Source: Mercenaria mercenaria (lineage: Eukaryota > Mollusca > Bivalvia > Venerida > Veneridae). From it: DNA of 64,000 bases. The notes under the pieces were generated by a model. That model ran no database searches, had not been told where the DNA came from, and was given only the letters and a program-made list of their open reading frames with translations. Where the stretch lies: assembly GCF_021730395.1 (NCBI RefSeq), contig NC_069366.1, positions 86,230,501 through 86,294,500 of the forward strand, read 5' to 3'. The position numbers and the translations under genes were made by a program. Below, piece after piece: positions 11,807 through 23,121 of this stretch (positions are counted from its first letter, which is position 1; every line of letters starts with the position of its first letter).

Positions 11807-13650
11807 ACAGTAAGTCAATGATTGATTGCATTTCCATTTGAGATTTCATGCAAGAGCTCAGGCAATAGTGGTCAAATATTCGTATATCTTAGCTTTTGAC
11901 CTCCTTTGTCCGTTATTGTCGATCGAAAGCTCTTTAGGTATTTATTTGGACGCGGTCTCTTTCGAAATAAGTAATTTTGGGCTTCGTTGCAACTTTTTAT
12001 ATAGCTTTTCCGCCTTTGCATGGACATGTGTAAAAGTTTGGTACAATAGTGCGCCGAAATAATGAACAACAAATAGTATGTGTAGCTTTAAAAAGCACCA
12101 GCATTTAGCACATAAACAATAAAGCAAATGAAAAACAGATGAAGTATAAGTTGGCTCCAAATGCAGTTGTTTGCCTTTTTTCTAGTATAGGGTCTGTACC
12201 AAGGCATGAGCCGAGTCCCTTTGTGGCCGAGTTGTTAAGATCGCAGACACAGACACTTGGGGTCAGGGCATCCCCACCCAGATCCGCCCCTGCCAACTGC
12301 CAGCCAGTATTTATTTAACATTATAACACATACCGAGCGTAAGTGACGATCATAAAACAGGTTTTGTTACAATTTCAGTTCACTATCAATTCTCTTTCAA
12401 ATTAAAGAGGGGCATCTGTGAAAGTATCTGCCCTTGAAAAACTTGACATTAAATGTCTGTTATTATAAAAGAGGTCAATAAAAATTTATGTCTAAACTTG
12501 GAAAATGTGGTAAGCGTTGCACAAGACACAGTGAGAAAATAATGAACATTTTCATCCAGTTAGCAAGACTGTTGCAAAAAGTTTTCGTATACATAGCTAA
12601 AAATATCTATGATCTGATTTGATTTGCCAACTTAGTCACGTAACATAGGCCATTTTAGGTTATGGAAACGAGCTTAATCTGCTCCAAAAATATAATAATT
12701 TAGATGTTTCCAGTTTTTGACAGCATGTCACTAAGGTTTACTAAGTTATTTTATCTTTAGTACCATGGCACCGTGCACAGCTGGGATGTGCAAAGCTTAT
12801 TAAACTTTAAAACTACAGTTCAGCTGGTTTATATGAAAAAACGACGTCAACGCCCAAAAGCCAAATGAAATGTCTTGCGCCCTAAATGGCAATGGTTAGT
12901 GGCCCTCAATGACCAGTAGTGGACCAGTGACAACAGTTGTCATGGTGACGTCGTGCATGAAGAACAGTATTTACGCACAATATTCATTCATGGAGCCTGT
13001 AACCTACAATTGTGGGAGTAGCTTGTAATTTCTGTGTGAAGTCTTGTACATATTAAAATTTGCCTAGCAGTGTATTTATACTATTTTCTTTAATTAGATC
13101 CGTTCTTTTCCTTCTTATTATACATACTGATGCCGCTTTTTGAAATGACCGATAACACCAATTCCAGAATGAGAGGTCAATTACTTCTAGGTATTTGAAT
13201 ATCTTCATATAAAGTTATTTCATAATATGAATTAACAATAGGGAGAAAATGAATTTTACTGATATATTCACATGGTAAATATCAAAAATAGTCTCATGTA
13301 TACATATATAAAATGACCGTACACTGTATCTCTTAAGTATTATTGAAAACAGGAAATTCGGTCGTATAGGACATAATTGTTGTCAATTGTTACTTGTAAT
13401 TAGGTTCAAGTGCTTCACCATATACAACTGAATCTATTTCAACAACAATACTCATCAGTGCGGAGGGGTTGAATTTCAACCTTAGTTTCACTTAGTTAAA
13501 TCACATGATTTAGATCAAAAATGGAAGACATATAAAGACAATGCTGACTTATGGTTGGGGTAAAGCAGTATGCGAGTCAGGTCATATAACAATGACAGTG
13601 ATCACGATTTGTCGCTGTGTTGTTAATGGACTCGACTGTCACGTGAGACC
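11807..13650. other. Gene-free intergenic stretch upstream of paralogue B
   Basis: AT-rich, with no supported coding exon. A tRNA-like fragment at about 12217-12290 ('tggccgagttgttaagatcg') may be a decayed SINE head. Nothing else is recognisable. Confidence 0.3.
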
Positions 13651-13660
13651 TGTTATAAAA
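13640..13660 (+). promoter_or_regulatory. Candidate core promoter of paralogue B (E-box plus TATA)
   Basis: CACGTG at 13640-13645 is followed eight bases later by TATAAAA at 13654-13660, 96 bases before the start codon. The placement suits a short 5' UTR. Sequence alone cannot show that it works. Confidence 0.3.
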
Positions 13661-13755
13661 ATAATAAAAAAAGTATTTTCCTTATCACTTACATTTCATG
13701 TATAGTGTTACAGCAGAAAATCCAGTTTAGGTATAAGGCTGCTGTAGAATTTGAT

Positions 13756-16274
13756 ATGGAGAAAGTCTGTTTTCTAGTTTTTGTTACCACCTTGTTAAGG
13801 TTTGCGCACACGATGAGCGTTGAGTCGTATAACTCCACCATGACAAACACTGGAACAGAGGATTTAGGACTGATGCCAGCTCTGTGTAAGTCTTTTTTTT
13901 CTATTACGTTATCTGATTCAAACAATTCTTGAAAAGATTATCTTTTAAAAATATGGACAAACGTGTGACCAATCGCCTTTTAAAAGGAGTAATTTGTTTG
14001 AATTCTATGAAATTTCTAATTTTCGGGCATCTTAACTTTCATTCATTTCTTTACAGAATTTTTTAAAAGGTAAAATTACAAATTATTAAAAGCAAGTGAA
14101 ACTACGACCATAATTCATTTTAATATGATATTTATAGACACCTGAAATCATACAAAATGATAAGCAGCAATATTCGATTTCTTCACAGTAGTACTCGCAT
14201 CTTGGTCCGTTTTGTTTCTGACATAGCTTGAACCAGCAATGTCCGAAGGCCGGTAGTGTAAATACGCCACTTTTTTTTTGTTTTAAAATGTGCGGTACGC
14301 ATATGCGCTCAGCATTATTGTAATATGTTTTTCAGATTATATGAATAATTTGTGCAGTCGGAAATTAATTCTCGAAAGCCGAGACGCCATACGTGTTTCG
14401 CCGTGGACAAGCGGTTACCCACCACAAACTATGACATGCGTAGTCGGGATAGATGGTAGTTTCATAGGTCACCAGTTTCAATTTGTCATCACATTCAAGA
14501 AGATGAGTTTGTATCGTAAAACCTCGAATCTGTGTCAGCGATCTAGGCTGGATCTTTACAACGGAGCGTCAACACACCCATTAGACCAGATAAGTGGTAA
14601 ATTTAATGACTCTTTTCCAATCTTTTCCAATCTTGTTATGGATTATATTATAATTGTTCTTGCGATGTCTGTTGCAGGTCAAAATTTAATTTATCATTGC
14701 ACAGTTTTGATTGACTTATCTTATGTTTATGTATATATTATTATAGTGCATTTTACATTTTGCACAATCACGCATACATTTTGTTGTTATTCTTAGATAT
14801 AAGAGAGAGAAGTAACATACAACGTCATATGATATTTGTTTTCTAGATGCAGCAGGTTTGTGTGGGACAACAACTGACCATGTTGCTTACGAGACGGACA
14901 CGAACTTTCTGACAATGAAATACGCTACGGTCAATCTGCCATATGGACAATGGCAGAACTTTGAATCAGTTATCACACCATTTCATTACGGTTAGATTTT
15001 AGCTCATTTTAGGCTGATGTAATTTGTTGCGAAAGTAGTTTGTCCATCAGTTTTCTAACAGTAGCTCTCTTTGTCTGGTACATTAAGTACTACTGAATAT
15101 AAAATCAACTTAATATGATCTACAATGTCTTGCAAAATTAATATTAACCTGATTTTTAGTTTTACTAGTACATCTATTCTGATGAAATCTGGTTTCTCTG
15201 AACAAACTTTTTGTTATTTCTGTTTTTTCTTCTTTAATTTTAGAAGGAAAAAATCACCAAACAGTTTCACTTGTTCGTCAGTTTTCTTTACTGTGCAGCT
15301 TTGCTGTTCATTATGTATGAACCTAAGTATTGAAATAAAAGTTGCAAGTTGAAGTCGAGTCCAGTTTAGTTCGATCGTATAAGCGGATAACATGCATTTT
15401 GGTAGAAGCCTGTAGGTGTGCCCGTATAATGTAGATAATTACATTGAAAAGAATTCCTCCTTTAAAGCACCTAGTATCCATAGTGATCAAAATGAATAAG
15501 CTTCTGCATTTAAATGATTTCAATATGTCTATGTTGTTCTTTTATTAGTTTATTTTATTTTTATAGTTTGAACAACTCTTTTATTTCATATTCCATTGGC
15601 ATATTTGTTATAACTCTTAAAAAAGTTCAAATTGCTGTTTTTGGACTTTGAACACCAATTTAACTAGTCCCAATCCGTGACTCTAATTACCTCCTTTGAT
15701 GGTCCGTCATCAAAATATCAGACTAAAATGATATGAAAGTGATAATTACGTCACGAGTTGGACTACAATTTTATCAACTAAATACCAAAGGGGTCTGACA
15801 CGTGTGGGTCACCTTAATATGGCATAATAAATAGTCCCAAGCCACTGGGGAAAACATTGGTCACTACATATATGTAGTGACCAATGTTTTTCCCCAGTGG
15901 CTTGGGACTATGTAGCGACCAATGTTTTTTCAAGCCACAGGAAAAAAGCATTGCTATAAGACCCCTTTGCTAAATACATAAAAAAATAGATTGGTAATCG
16001 TTAATAAAACATGTTTTTCTCTATAGGTCCTTGCGCAGCCGACGAGTTTAGATGCAGTAATAAAAAGTGTATCAAGAACAACATGAAATGTGACTCCTAC
16101 AACAATTGTGGAGACGACAGCGATGAGCTTGAATGTGTAATTGCCCTGACCATTGCCGCCATTATTGGTATAGTGATCGGATGTATTGTTTTCGTCGCCA
16201 TTGTTGCGTCAGTTATCGTCTGCTGTTGTTGCTGCGGCTGGTGTGCAATATTTAGTACTTATCAAAAGTTATAA
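13756..16274 (+). CDS. CUB-LDLa type I membrane protein, paralogue B
   Basis: Four coding exons: 13756-13885, 14336-14596, 14847-14990 and 16027-16274, joining to 783 nt (260 residues), with phase 1 introns throughout. Exons 1 and 3 have exactly the same lengths as in paralogue A (130 and 144 nt); exons 2 and 4 differ by one codon each. Order: signal peptide (1-19), CUB domain from exons 2-3 ('SPWTSGYP', '[15 protein letters not shown]', 'LDLYNG'), LDLa module with six cysteines C181-C215 and CGDDSDE, transmembrane helix about 217-243, CCCCCGWC, and a terminal YQKL. The recombination junction sits outside the coding region, so this is a whole-gene tandem duplication. The function is probably extracellular recognition with the tail in the cytosol (inference). 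AATAAA at 16379-16384 is a plausible polyadenylation signal. Intron 2 is open in frame for about 66 codons; I treat that as chance. Confidence 0.85.
15655..15780 (-). repeat. Dispersed repeat shared with 37675-37797
   Basis: The reverse complement of this stretch matches 37675-37797: 'gtagtccaactcgtgacgta', a 'ctgatat' block, 'ggaggtaa' and 'gagtcacgga' in the same order. It abuts the palindrome that follows in intron 3 of paralogue B. Confidence 0.65.
15776..15976. mobile_element. Palindromic MITE with an 81-bp loopless hairpin core
   Basis: Outer arms 'aaataccaaaggggtct' and 'agacccctttgctaaatac' flank a core at 15831-15911. In the core, 'atagtcccaagccactgggg' and its continuation are mirrored exactly except for one extra A in the right half, with no loop. 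Located in intron 3 of paralogue B. Confidence 0.75.
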
Positions 16275-16800
16275 AATATGACGTATTCAACTCGGCTTGA
16301 AAATTTATTTGTCTGTACAGAAGTGACCAACTTATATTGAATATTGAGATATTTAAAACTTGAAATGACGATTTGTGCAATAAACCATGAAAGTTAGCCA
16401 GTGGCATGGGCTGAATTCATTCCCCGCACCCCACCCCCACCCCCAAGAACTTTGCAAGAATATGCATGTAAACAGATATTTGTATATGCACGAGTTCATC
16501 AGCGGAAATGAGCGACTTTATGAGCACAATATTATTCCGCGAAAGAACAAGTGCAAATTTCCCTCGATCCTAATCTAATAATCCGTTTTTACTACAACAC
16601 ATACTACACATAAATAAAATAAATTTGTTCTTTAGCTGGAGTCAAATTGAAATTGTCGTTGGTAAGGAACTTTTAATCGCGACGACACACATGAAACTGA
16701 TGTCACAAAAGATGTCACGTACCCAATATGAAAATATAGAAAAGAAAATCTTCGTGTGTTATTTCGGCTTTCTTCGGTCATAACAGAAAAAATACCGAAA

Positions 16801-16852
16801 ACAACCTCCGCGCAGGAATATTGTCAAACAACCTCCGCGCAGGAATATTGAC
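16801..16852 (+). repeat. Short direct duplication
   Basis: Two copies of 'caacctccgcgcaggaatat' in a row with a TGTCAAA-type joint, about 27 bp period. Confidence 0.6.
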
Positions 16853-16979
16853 AATTTACTGTACCGATAAGGGGAAGTAACACTGTGCTGGAGTTAGAAC
16901 AGAAAAATTCCAAAGTCGCATGCGGCGAATACGTGATCGAACGCGAAAATACGGACTGCCATCACGGGTACCTGTAGCA

Positions 16980-17605
16980 CTGTATTATCACACTGGCCAT
17001 AGCTTTCGCAGAAGCGGTGGTTCCAACGCCGCGGCTGTGGAGGATTTCATCGCAATATGGCCGACTGACAATATTTACACTCTCATCGGTACTTTTTCTA
17101 ACGAGTGTTTCACGTTTGACTGAAAACAACCAGTGAGACAGGAGCCCACATGTGTATTCTTCCAGCTACAAACACTTGTTCAGTGCAATTCTTTGTCATT
17201 AATGTAAACACTTCTGTACAGTTTGACTATGGACTGCCGTTTTTGTAGAATTTATATCAGAAATGGTAAAATCTTGTACAAAACGACCCATGAGCACGTT
17301 TGCATCAAAATGTAAGTCTGACACTGTCAAGCAAAAACTTTTTCTCCGTAATCGGTGATTTTTCATTGCAAGCATACAAAATGTTCGATCAAAAATCATT
17401 CCAACGCAGTGTGCAGTGGTACAGTTGCAACGCATTACGGTGGATCTGGTTTCTTTAATGTTCGCTATTGACTTTAAATTGGTGTAAACAGCATTTTCCC
17501 AGAATTTTGATTGGGTAGGGCCATGAAATCACTTTGACATTAGATAGCAACAGAAACTGGAAGTTTAGAATAAATATGACATTGATTTACACATCCGTAA
17601 ATACA
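16980..17605 (+). repeat. Left arm of a large inverted repeat
   Basis: Matches the reverse complement of 21450-21955 and 22994-23119. Shared blocks include 'cacactggccatagcttt', 'cggtggttccaacgccg', 'gtttgactgaaaacaacca', 'acttctgtacagtttgac', 'cattccaacgcagtg' and 'gcaacagaaact'. This arm is continuous; the right arm is split by an element. Confidence 0.75.
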
Positions 17606-17854
17606 TAATATCAAGTGACACTATTAATTTTCTGATTTGACCACATGTGAGTTCTGCATCATATGATAAACCAACTTGACTAAAGTACAATACAGTTACT
17701 AATACGTAGCATACCTTAACAAAACGTCAATGAGCAGCTGTGTTACTGGACTTTTTACAAGTAGGCTAATTTACCTCTTCTTCAACAATATCCTTTTATT
17801 TTTAGACGTTTACCACAGAATCTCAAAGTGTCAAGGAAAAAGTTTAGATTTTTT

Positions 17855-18200
17855 CTTAGTGACAAGATGAAATTATTTGATTGCTCTTCGTCCGTCGTCC
17901 GTCAGTCGTCTGTCCGTCCGTCGTCCGTCCACAATTACTTTTGAACACGATAGAGACCTCATTTTTTCAACAGATTTTAATCTCTGAAGGAGCCAAAATG
18001 TTCACCTTATGAACATGATAGCAGTGACATTTTACTTTCGACTTTTACCACACCTACACACAAATTAAGTCACAATAAGATCTCGGTTCCTATTGGAAAC
18101 CAGCTAGATTCCATCATATGTTCAAGAGATACTACCCCTGAAACGGGCAAATTTTCTATTCTGGCCCTCTCAGCCATATAAGGTTTCATTTATGCTTAGA
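17855..18200 (-). mobile_element. Fragment of a pearl-like element, reversed
   Basis: 'tagtgacaagatg' followed by a 'cgtccgtcgtccgtc' tract is the reversed right end of the family seen at 18587-20561 (GACGG tract, then 'caccttgtca'). No left end is visible. Confidence 0.45.
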
Positions 18201-18221
18201 TTTGATACAAGCTTGCATATG

Positions 18222-18586
18222 TGTGCCCAATCACATGATCGCGCTACGTCATTTTGAGCCCGAAAGTGAAAGTGGAAACGTAAACAAAAATTATATATCA
18301 GGGCGTAAGTTTTATCATTCAATATATTGTGTTAATATCATGTACATCATTCGAAACCTATTTGAAAGTGCTACCCACGGTACTACAATTGTCCCGCCAA
18401 AACCTTCTCGTTTTAACGCTATTCTTGTTCAACCACATTCGACAGTATGCGCTCAATGTGCAAGTCAATTGAACAGGAATAGCATTAAAACGAAAAGCTT
18501 TTGGTGGGGAAATCATAGTACCGGGGATATCACTTTCAAATAGGTTTCGAATCATATGCATGATATAAACACAATATATAGATTAC
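18222..18586. mobile_element. Palindromic MITE, left arm plus hairpin centre
   Basis: The left arm starts 'tgtgcccaatcacatgatcg' and its mirror is at 20562-20653. The centre, 18313-18586, is itself a stem: 'cattcgaaacctatttgaaa' and its reverse complement about 180 bases later, around a 'cgttttaacgctattc' inner stem. The right arm was interrupted by the element at 18587-20561. Without it the MITE would be about 457 bp. Confidence 0.75.
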
Positions 18587-20561
18587 ACAAGAGGACCATG
18601 ATGGTCCTGAATCGCTCACCTCTTCCCACATGACCCAGTTTTGAGTATGACATCGTTTTTTCTATTATTTGACATAGTGACCTAGTTTTTGAGCTTATGT
18701 GACCCAGTTTTGAACTTGACCTAGATATTATCAAGATAAAAATTCTGACCAATTTTCATGAAGATCCATTGAAAAATATGGTCTCTAGGTTTTTCTATTA
18801 TTTCACCTATTGACCTAGTTTTTGAAGGTACGTGGCCCTGTTTTGAACTTTACCTAGATATCATCAAGGTGAACATTCTCACTAATTTTCATGAAGATCT
18901 CATGAAAAATATGGCCTCTAGAGAGGTCACAAGGTTTTTCTATTTTTATACCTACTGGCCTAGTTTTTGACCGCACATGACCCAGTTTCGAAACTTGACC
19001 TAGATATCATCAAGGTGAACATTCAGATCAATTTTCATGACGATCCATTGAAAAATATGGCCTCTAGAGAGGTCAAAAGATTTTAATAATTTTAGACCTA
19101 CTGACCTATTTTTTGACCGCAGTTGATTCAGTTTCAAACTTGACTTGCTAGATATCATCAAGATGAACATTCAGACCAACTTTCATACAGATCCCATGAA
19201 AAGTATGGCCTCTAGAGAGGTCACAAGGTTTTTTATTATTTGACCTACTGACCTAGTTTTTTACGGCACGTGACCCAGTTTCAAACTTGAACTAGATAAC
19301 ATCAAGGTTAACATTCTGACCAATTTTTATGGAGATCCATTCATAAGTATGGCCTCTAGAGAGGTCACAAGGTTTTTCTATTTTTAGACCTACTGACCTA
19401 GTTTTTGACCGCACATGACCCTGTTTCGAACTTGACCTAGATATTATCAAGATGAACATTCAGACCAATTTTCATACAGATCCAATGAAAAATATGGCCT
19501 TTAGAGAGGTCACAAGGTTTTTCTATTATCTGACCTACTGACCTAGTTTTTGATGGCACGTGACCCACTTTCGAACTTGATCTAGATATCATCAAGGTGA
19601 ACGTTCTGACAAATTTTCATGAAGATGTCATGAAATATATGGCCTCTAGAGAGGTCACAAGGTTTTTCTTTTTTTAGATCTTTTGACAGCACGTGACCCA
19701 GTTTCGAACTTGACCTAGATATCATCAAGATGAACAATCAGACCAACTTTCATACAGATCCCATGAAAAATATGGCCTTTAGAGAGGTCACAAGGTTTTT
19801 CTTTTATTTGATCTACTGACCTAGTTTTTGATGGCACATGCCCGAGTTTCGAACTTGACCTAGATATCATCAAGGTGAACGTTTTAACCAATTTCCATGA
19901 AGATCTTTTGAAATATATGGCCTCTAGAGAGGTCACAAGGTTTTTCTATTTTTAGACCTACTGACCTAGTTTTTGAAGGCACGTGACCCAGTTTCGAACT
20001 TGACCTAGATATCATCAAGATGAACATTCGGACCAAATTTCATAAAGATCCCATGAAAAATGTGACCTCTAGAGTGGTCACAAGGTTTTTCTATTTTTAG
20101 ACCTACTGACCTAGTTTTTGACCGCACGTGACCCAGTTTCGAACTTGACCTAGATATCATCAAGATGAACATTCTGACCAACTTTCATGAAGATCCCATG
20201 AAAAATGTGACCTCTAGAGTGGTCACAATGTTTTTCTATTTTTAGACTTCATCAAGATGAACATTCGGACCAAATTTCATAAAGATCCCATGAAAAATGT
20301 GACCTCTAGAGTGGTCACAAGGTTTTTCTATTTTTAGACCTACTGACCTAGTTTTTGACCGCACGTGACCCAGTTTCGAACCTGACCTAGATATCATCAA
20401 GATGAACATTCTGACCAATTTTCATACAGATCCCATGAAAAATGTGACCTCTAGAGTGGTCACAAGCAAAAAGTTTACGGACGCACGCACGCACGGACGG
20501 ACGGACGACGGACACTGCGCGATCACAAAAGCTCACCTTGTCACTTTGTGACAGGTGAGCT
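18587..20561 (+). mobile_element. Pearl-like (HINE-type) element with about 148-bp tandem core
   Basis: Begins ACAAGAG, then a small palindrome GGACCATGATGGTCC and 'cgctcacct'. A tandem core of about a dozen units follows, each with 'gacctactgacctagttttt' and 'ggcctctagagaggtcacaa'. A (CGCA)n/(CGGA)n tract at about 20475-20512 precedes a terminal hairpin and GAGCT at 20561. The subterminal motif CGCTCACCT is inverted at the right end (AGGTGAGC). Inserted in the right arm of the surrounding MITE with no target duplication. Open frames within are repeat translations. Confidence 0.75.
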
Positions 20562-20653
20562 AAAAACTTACGCCCTGATTTTCAATTTTTGTTTACCTTT
20601 CTACTTTCACTTTCGAGCTCAAAATGACGTAGCGCGATCACGTGATTAGGCAC
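20562..20653. mobile_element. Right arm end of the palindromic MITE split by the pearl-like element
   Basis: The reverse complement matches 18222-18313 at roughly nine bases in ten, including 'gatcgcgctacgtcattttg' and 'atcagggcgtaagttt'. Confidence 0.75.
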
Positions 20654-20679
20654 AAAGTGCATGGAATTTTTATCTTAAT

Positions 20680-20760
20680 AATCTCTAGGTCAAGTTCGAA
20701 AGTTTGTCATGTGGGGTCAAATACTAGGTCACCAGGTCAAATCAAAGGAAATGCCTGTTA
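20680..20760 (-). repeat. Reversed TGACC-type repeat fragment
   Basis: 'ctaggtcaagttcgaa' followed by 'ctaggtcaccaggtcaaatc' is the reverse of a core unit of the pearl-like family. Confidence 0.5.
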
Positions 20761-21449
20761 ACGCCATACGCCACATTCATGGCCTTATCTTCAGTAATGT
20801 TTATCTTGGTGATTCTAAGGCTAAGTTTAACATTGAAAGATTAACGGAGAAACAGAGTACAAACAACTAACAACAGACAAGCAGAGAGAAATGTTAAATA
20901 AATGAAAGACAAAAACTTCATTCTCCTCTGAAAACTGTCACAGCGCCAATCAAACATATTAAGAGACCTTTAACTCCTTGTTCTAGTGCCAAGAGGACGA
21001 CAAGGAATCAACTCATTTCAGTTATTCTTATTATAACAAATGAAGAGAAATTACAGCTGGGAACATACTTAAATATGCTAAAACATGATTTAAAAAACCT
21101 ATAAAAATGACAAATGGTTGCAGCTTGTACAGTGTGTTGGAGAATACTCCCCCGCCCCCATCCCAATGCGAAAAAGGGACAGCAGAAACCCTGTCAGTTT
21201 GTATATTAGATAAGTTGGTCTATGATGTAAAAGTCGCATGTGGTAAGCATTTAATCAAACAATCGATATTGTCAGTTGATGTTTTGTATATAATAAGGGA
21301 AAAGGAAAATGAAGAAAACCTTCATGCTTTAATATCAATAATCATAACTGAGGTGTATTTAGAACGAAAGAACATGGCGTTATTATTTGGCAGTTGATTT
21401 AGTAAAAAAATAAAGGTTTAAAATGAAGCTTTCCGTGTGTGCATCCAAC

Positions 21450-23119
21450 AGAACGGAAGTGCAAACAGTATGTTATAATTACTAAACATTAAGTTTCTGT
21501 TGCTGTCTGATGTCAAAGTGATTTCATGGACCTACCCCAATCAAAATCCCAGGAAAATGCTGTTAACTTAAGTTAAAAGTCCATAACAAACATTAAAGAA
21601 ACGAGATCCACTGTAATGCGTTGCAACTATACCCACCGCGCACTGCGTTGGAATCATTTTTGGTTTATTTTTTTCATATGTCTGTAATGAAAATTTGCCT
21701 ATTACAAAGAAATTGATTTTGCTTGACAGGGCCGTACTTACGATTTGCTGCAAACGTGCTCAGGGGTCGTTTTGTACAAGATTTTACCATTTTCAATGGG
21801 AATTCTACGAAAACGGCAGTCCCTCGTCAAACTGTACAGAAGTGTTTACATTAATGACAGAGAATTGCACTGAACAAGTGTTTCTAGTTGGAAGAGTACA
21901 CATGTTGGCTCCTGTCTCACTGGTTGTTTTCAGTCAAACGTGAAAAGGTCATTAGACAAGAGCTGTCTGATGTCAGCGCGCTCGACTATTCGAAGAATTG
22001 ATTGAAGAATGGGGTCAAAATATTTCCACGGATATTCAGACAAAAGAAATAAATAGATTAGATAAACAATGTTCCTGTGTAACTTTGATTTCGATAAGTC
22101 TTGCACTAAATGGCAATATATCAGCCAATTTCAAAGTCCAAAAAGGGCCATAATTCAGTCAAAATAGTTATGTACTCTTGCCTACAGATGGAAATCATAA
22201 TGATAAACAAGTGTTCAAAGTTTAAAAGCCATATGTCAAATAGTTTTGACAAAACATGGACTTGTATGAAAAGAGAACCATGTCCAAAAAGGGCCATAAT
22301 TCAGCCAAAATAGATGACAGAGTTATGTTCTCTTTCCAACAGATAGAGACTATTATACTAAACAAGTGATAAAAGTTTCAAAGCCATATGTCAAACACTT
22401 TACAAGTGAAAAACTTAACCAAGATTTCTGAGTCAAAAGGGGCCATAATTCAGCCAAAATCCTTGATGGATTTATGTACTCTTGCCTATAACTGGACATG
22501 GTGATGGTAAACAGGTGTTGAAAGTTTCAAAGCTTTATCTCAAAAGACTTTGTCAAAATATGAACTGGTACGAAATATTAACCCAGATTTCTAAGTCAAA
22601 AAGGGCCATAATTCAGCCAAAATCCTTTATGGAGTTATGTGCTCTTGCCCATAACTGGACATGATGATGGTTAACAAGTGTTGAAAGTTTCAAAGCTTTA
22701 TCTCAAAAGACTTTGTCAAAATATGAACTGGTACGAAAAACTTAACCATGATTTCTAAGTCAAAAGGGGCCATAATTCAGCCAAAATCCTTGATGGAGTT
22801 ATGTGCTCTTGCCTATAACTGGCCATGATGATGGTAAACAAGTGTTGAAAGTTTCAAAGCTTTATCTCAAAAGACTTTGTCAAAATGTGGACTGGTACGA
22901 AAAACTTAACCCAAGGTGTGACGCCGACGCCGACACCGACGCCGACGCCGTGGTGAGTAGGATAGCTCTACTTATTCTTCGAATAGTCAAGCTAAAAACG
23001 TATCGATGACAGCACAAATATAGTCAATCGGCCATATTTCTCCACCACTTCTGCGACGAATCCTCCACCGCCCGGCGTTGGAACCACCGTTTCTGGAAGA
23101 AAGCTATGGCCAGTGTGAT
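21450..23119 (-). repeat. Right arm of the large inverted repeat, split by an insertion
   Basis: Two pieces, 21450-21955 and 22994-23119, are together collinear with the reverse complement of 16980-17605. The piece between them is the pearl-like element at 21956-22993. Confidence 0.75.
21956..22993 (+). mobile_element. Pearl-like (HINE-type) element, 'gggccataattcagcc' core
   Basis: Begins ACAAGAGCTG with subterminal 'cgctcgactattcgaag', inverted at the right end as 'cttcgaatagtcaagct'. The core holds repeated units of about 150 bp with 'gggccataattcagccaaaa' and 'gtttcaaagctttatctcaa'. A (GACGCC)n tract at about 22920-22950 precedes the right end. 1038 bp. The open frames are repeat translations. 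Confidence 0.75.
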
Positions 23120-23121
23120 TA

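Noticed and set aside
14597-14796. Open frame continuing from exon 2 of paralogue B into intron 2
   Set aside because: A good donor, a matching exon 3 and the same exon border in paralogue A favour splicing; the extension resembles nothing.
18202-18561. Overlapping sense and antisense frames that look alike
   Set aside because: The similarity arises because the stretch is a palindrome; it is a MITE, not a gene pair.
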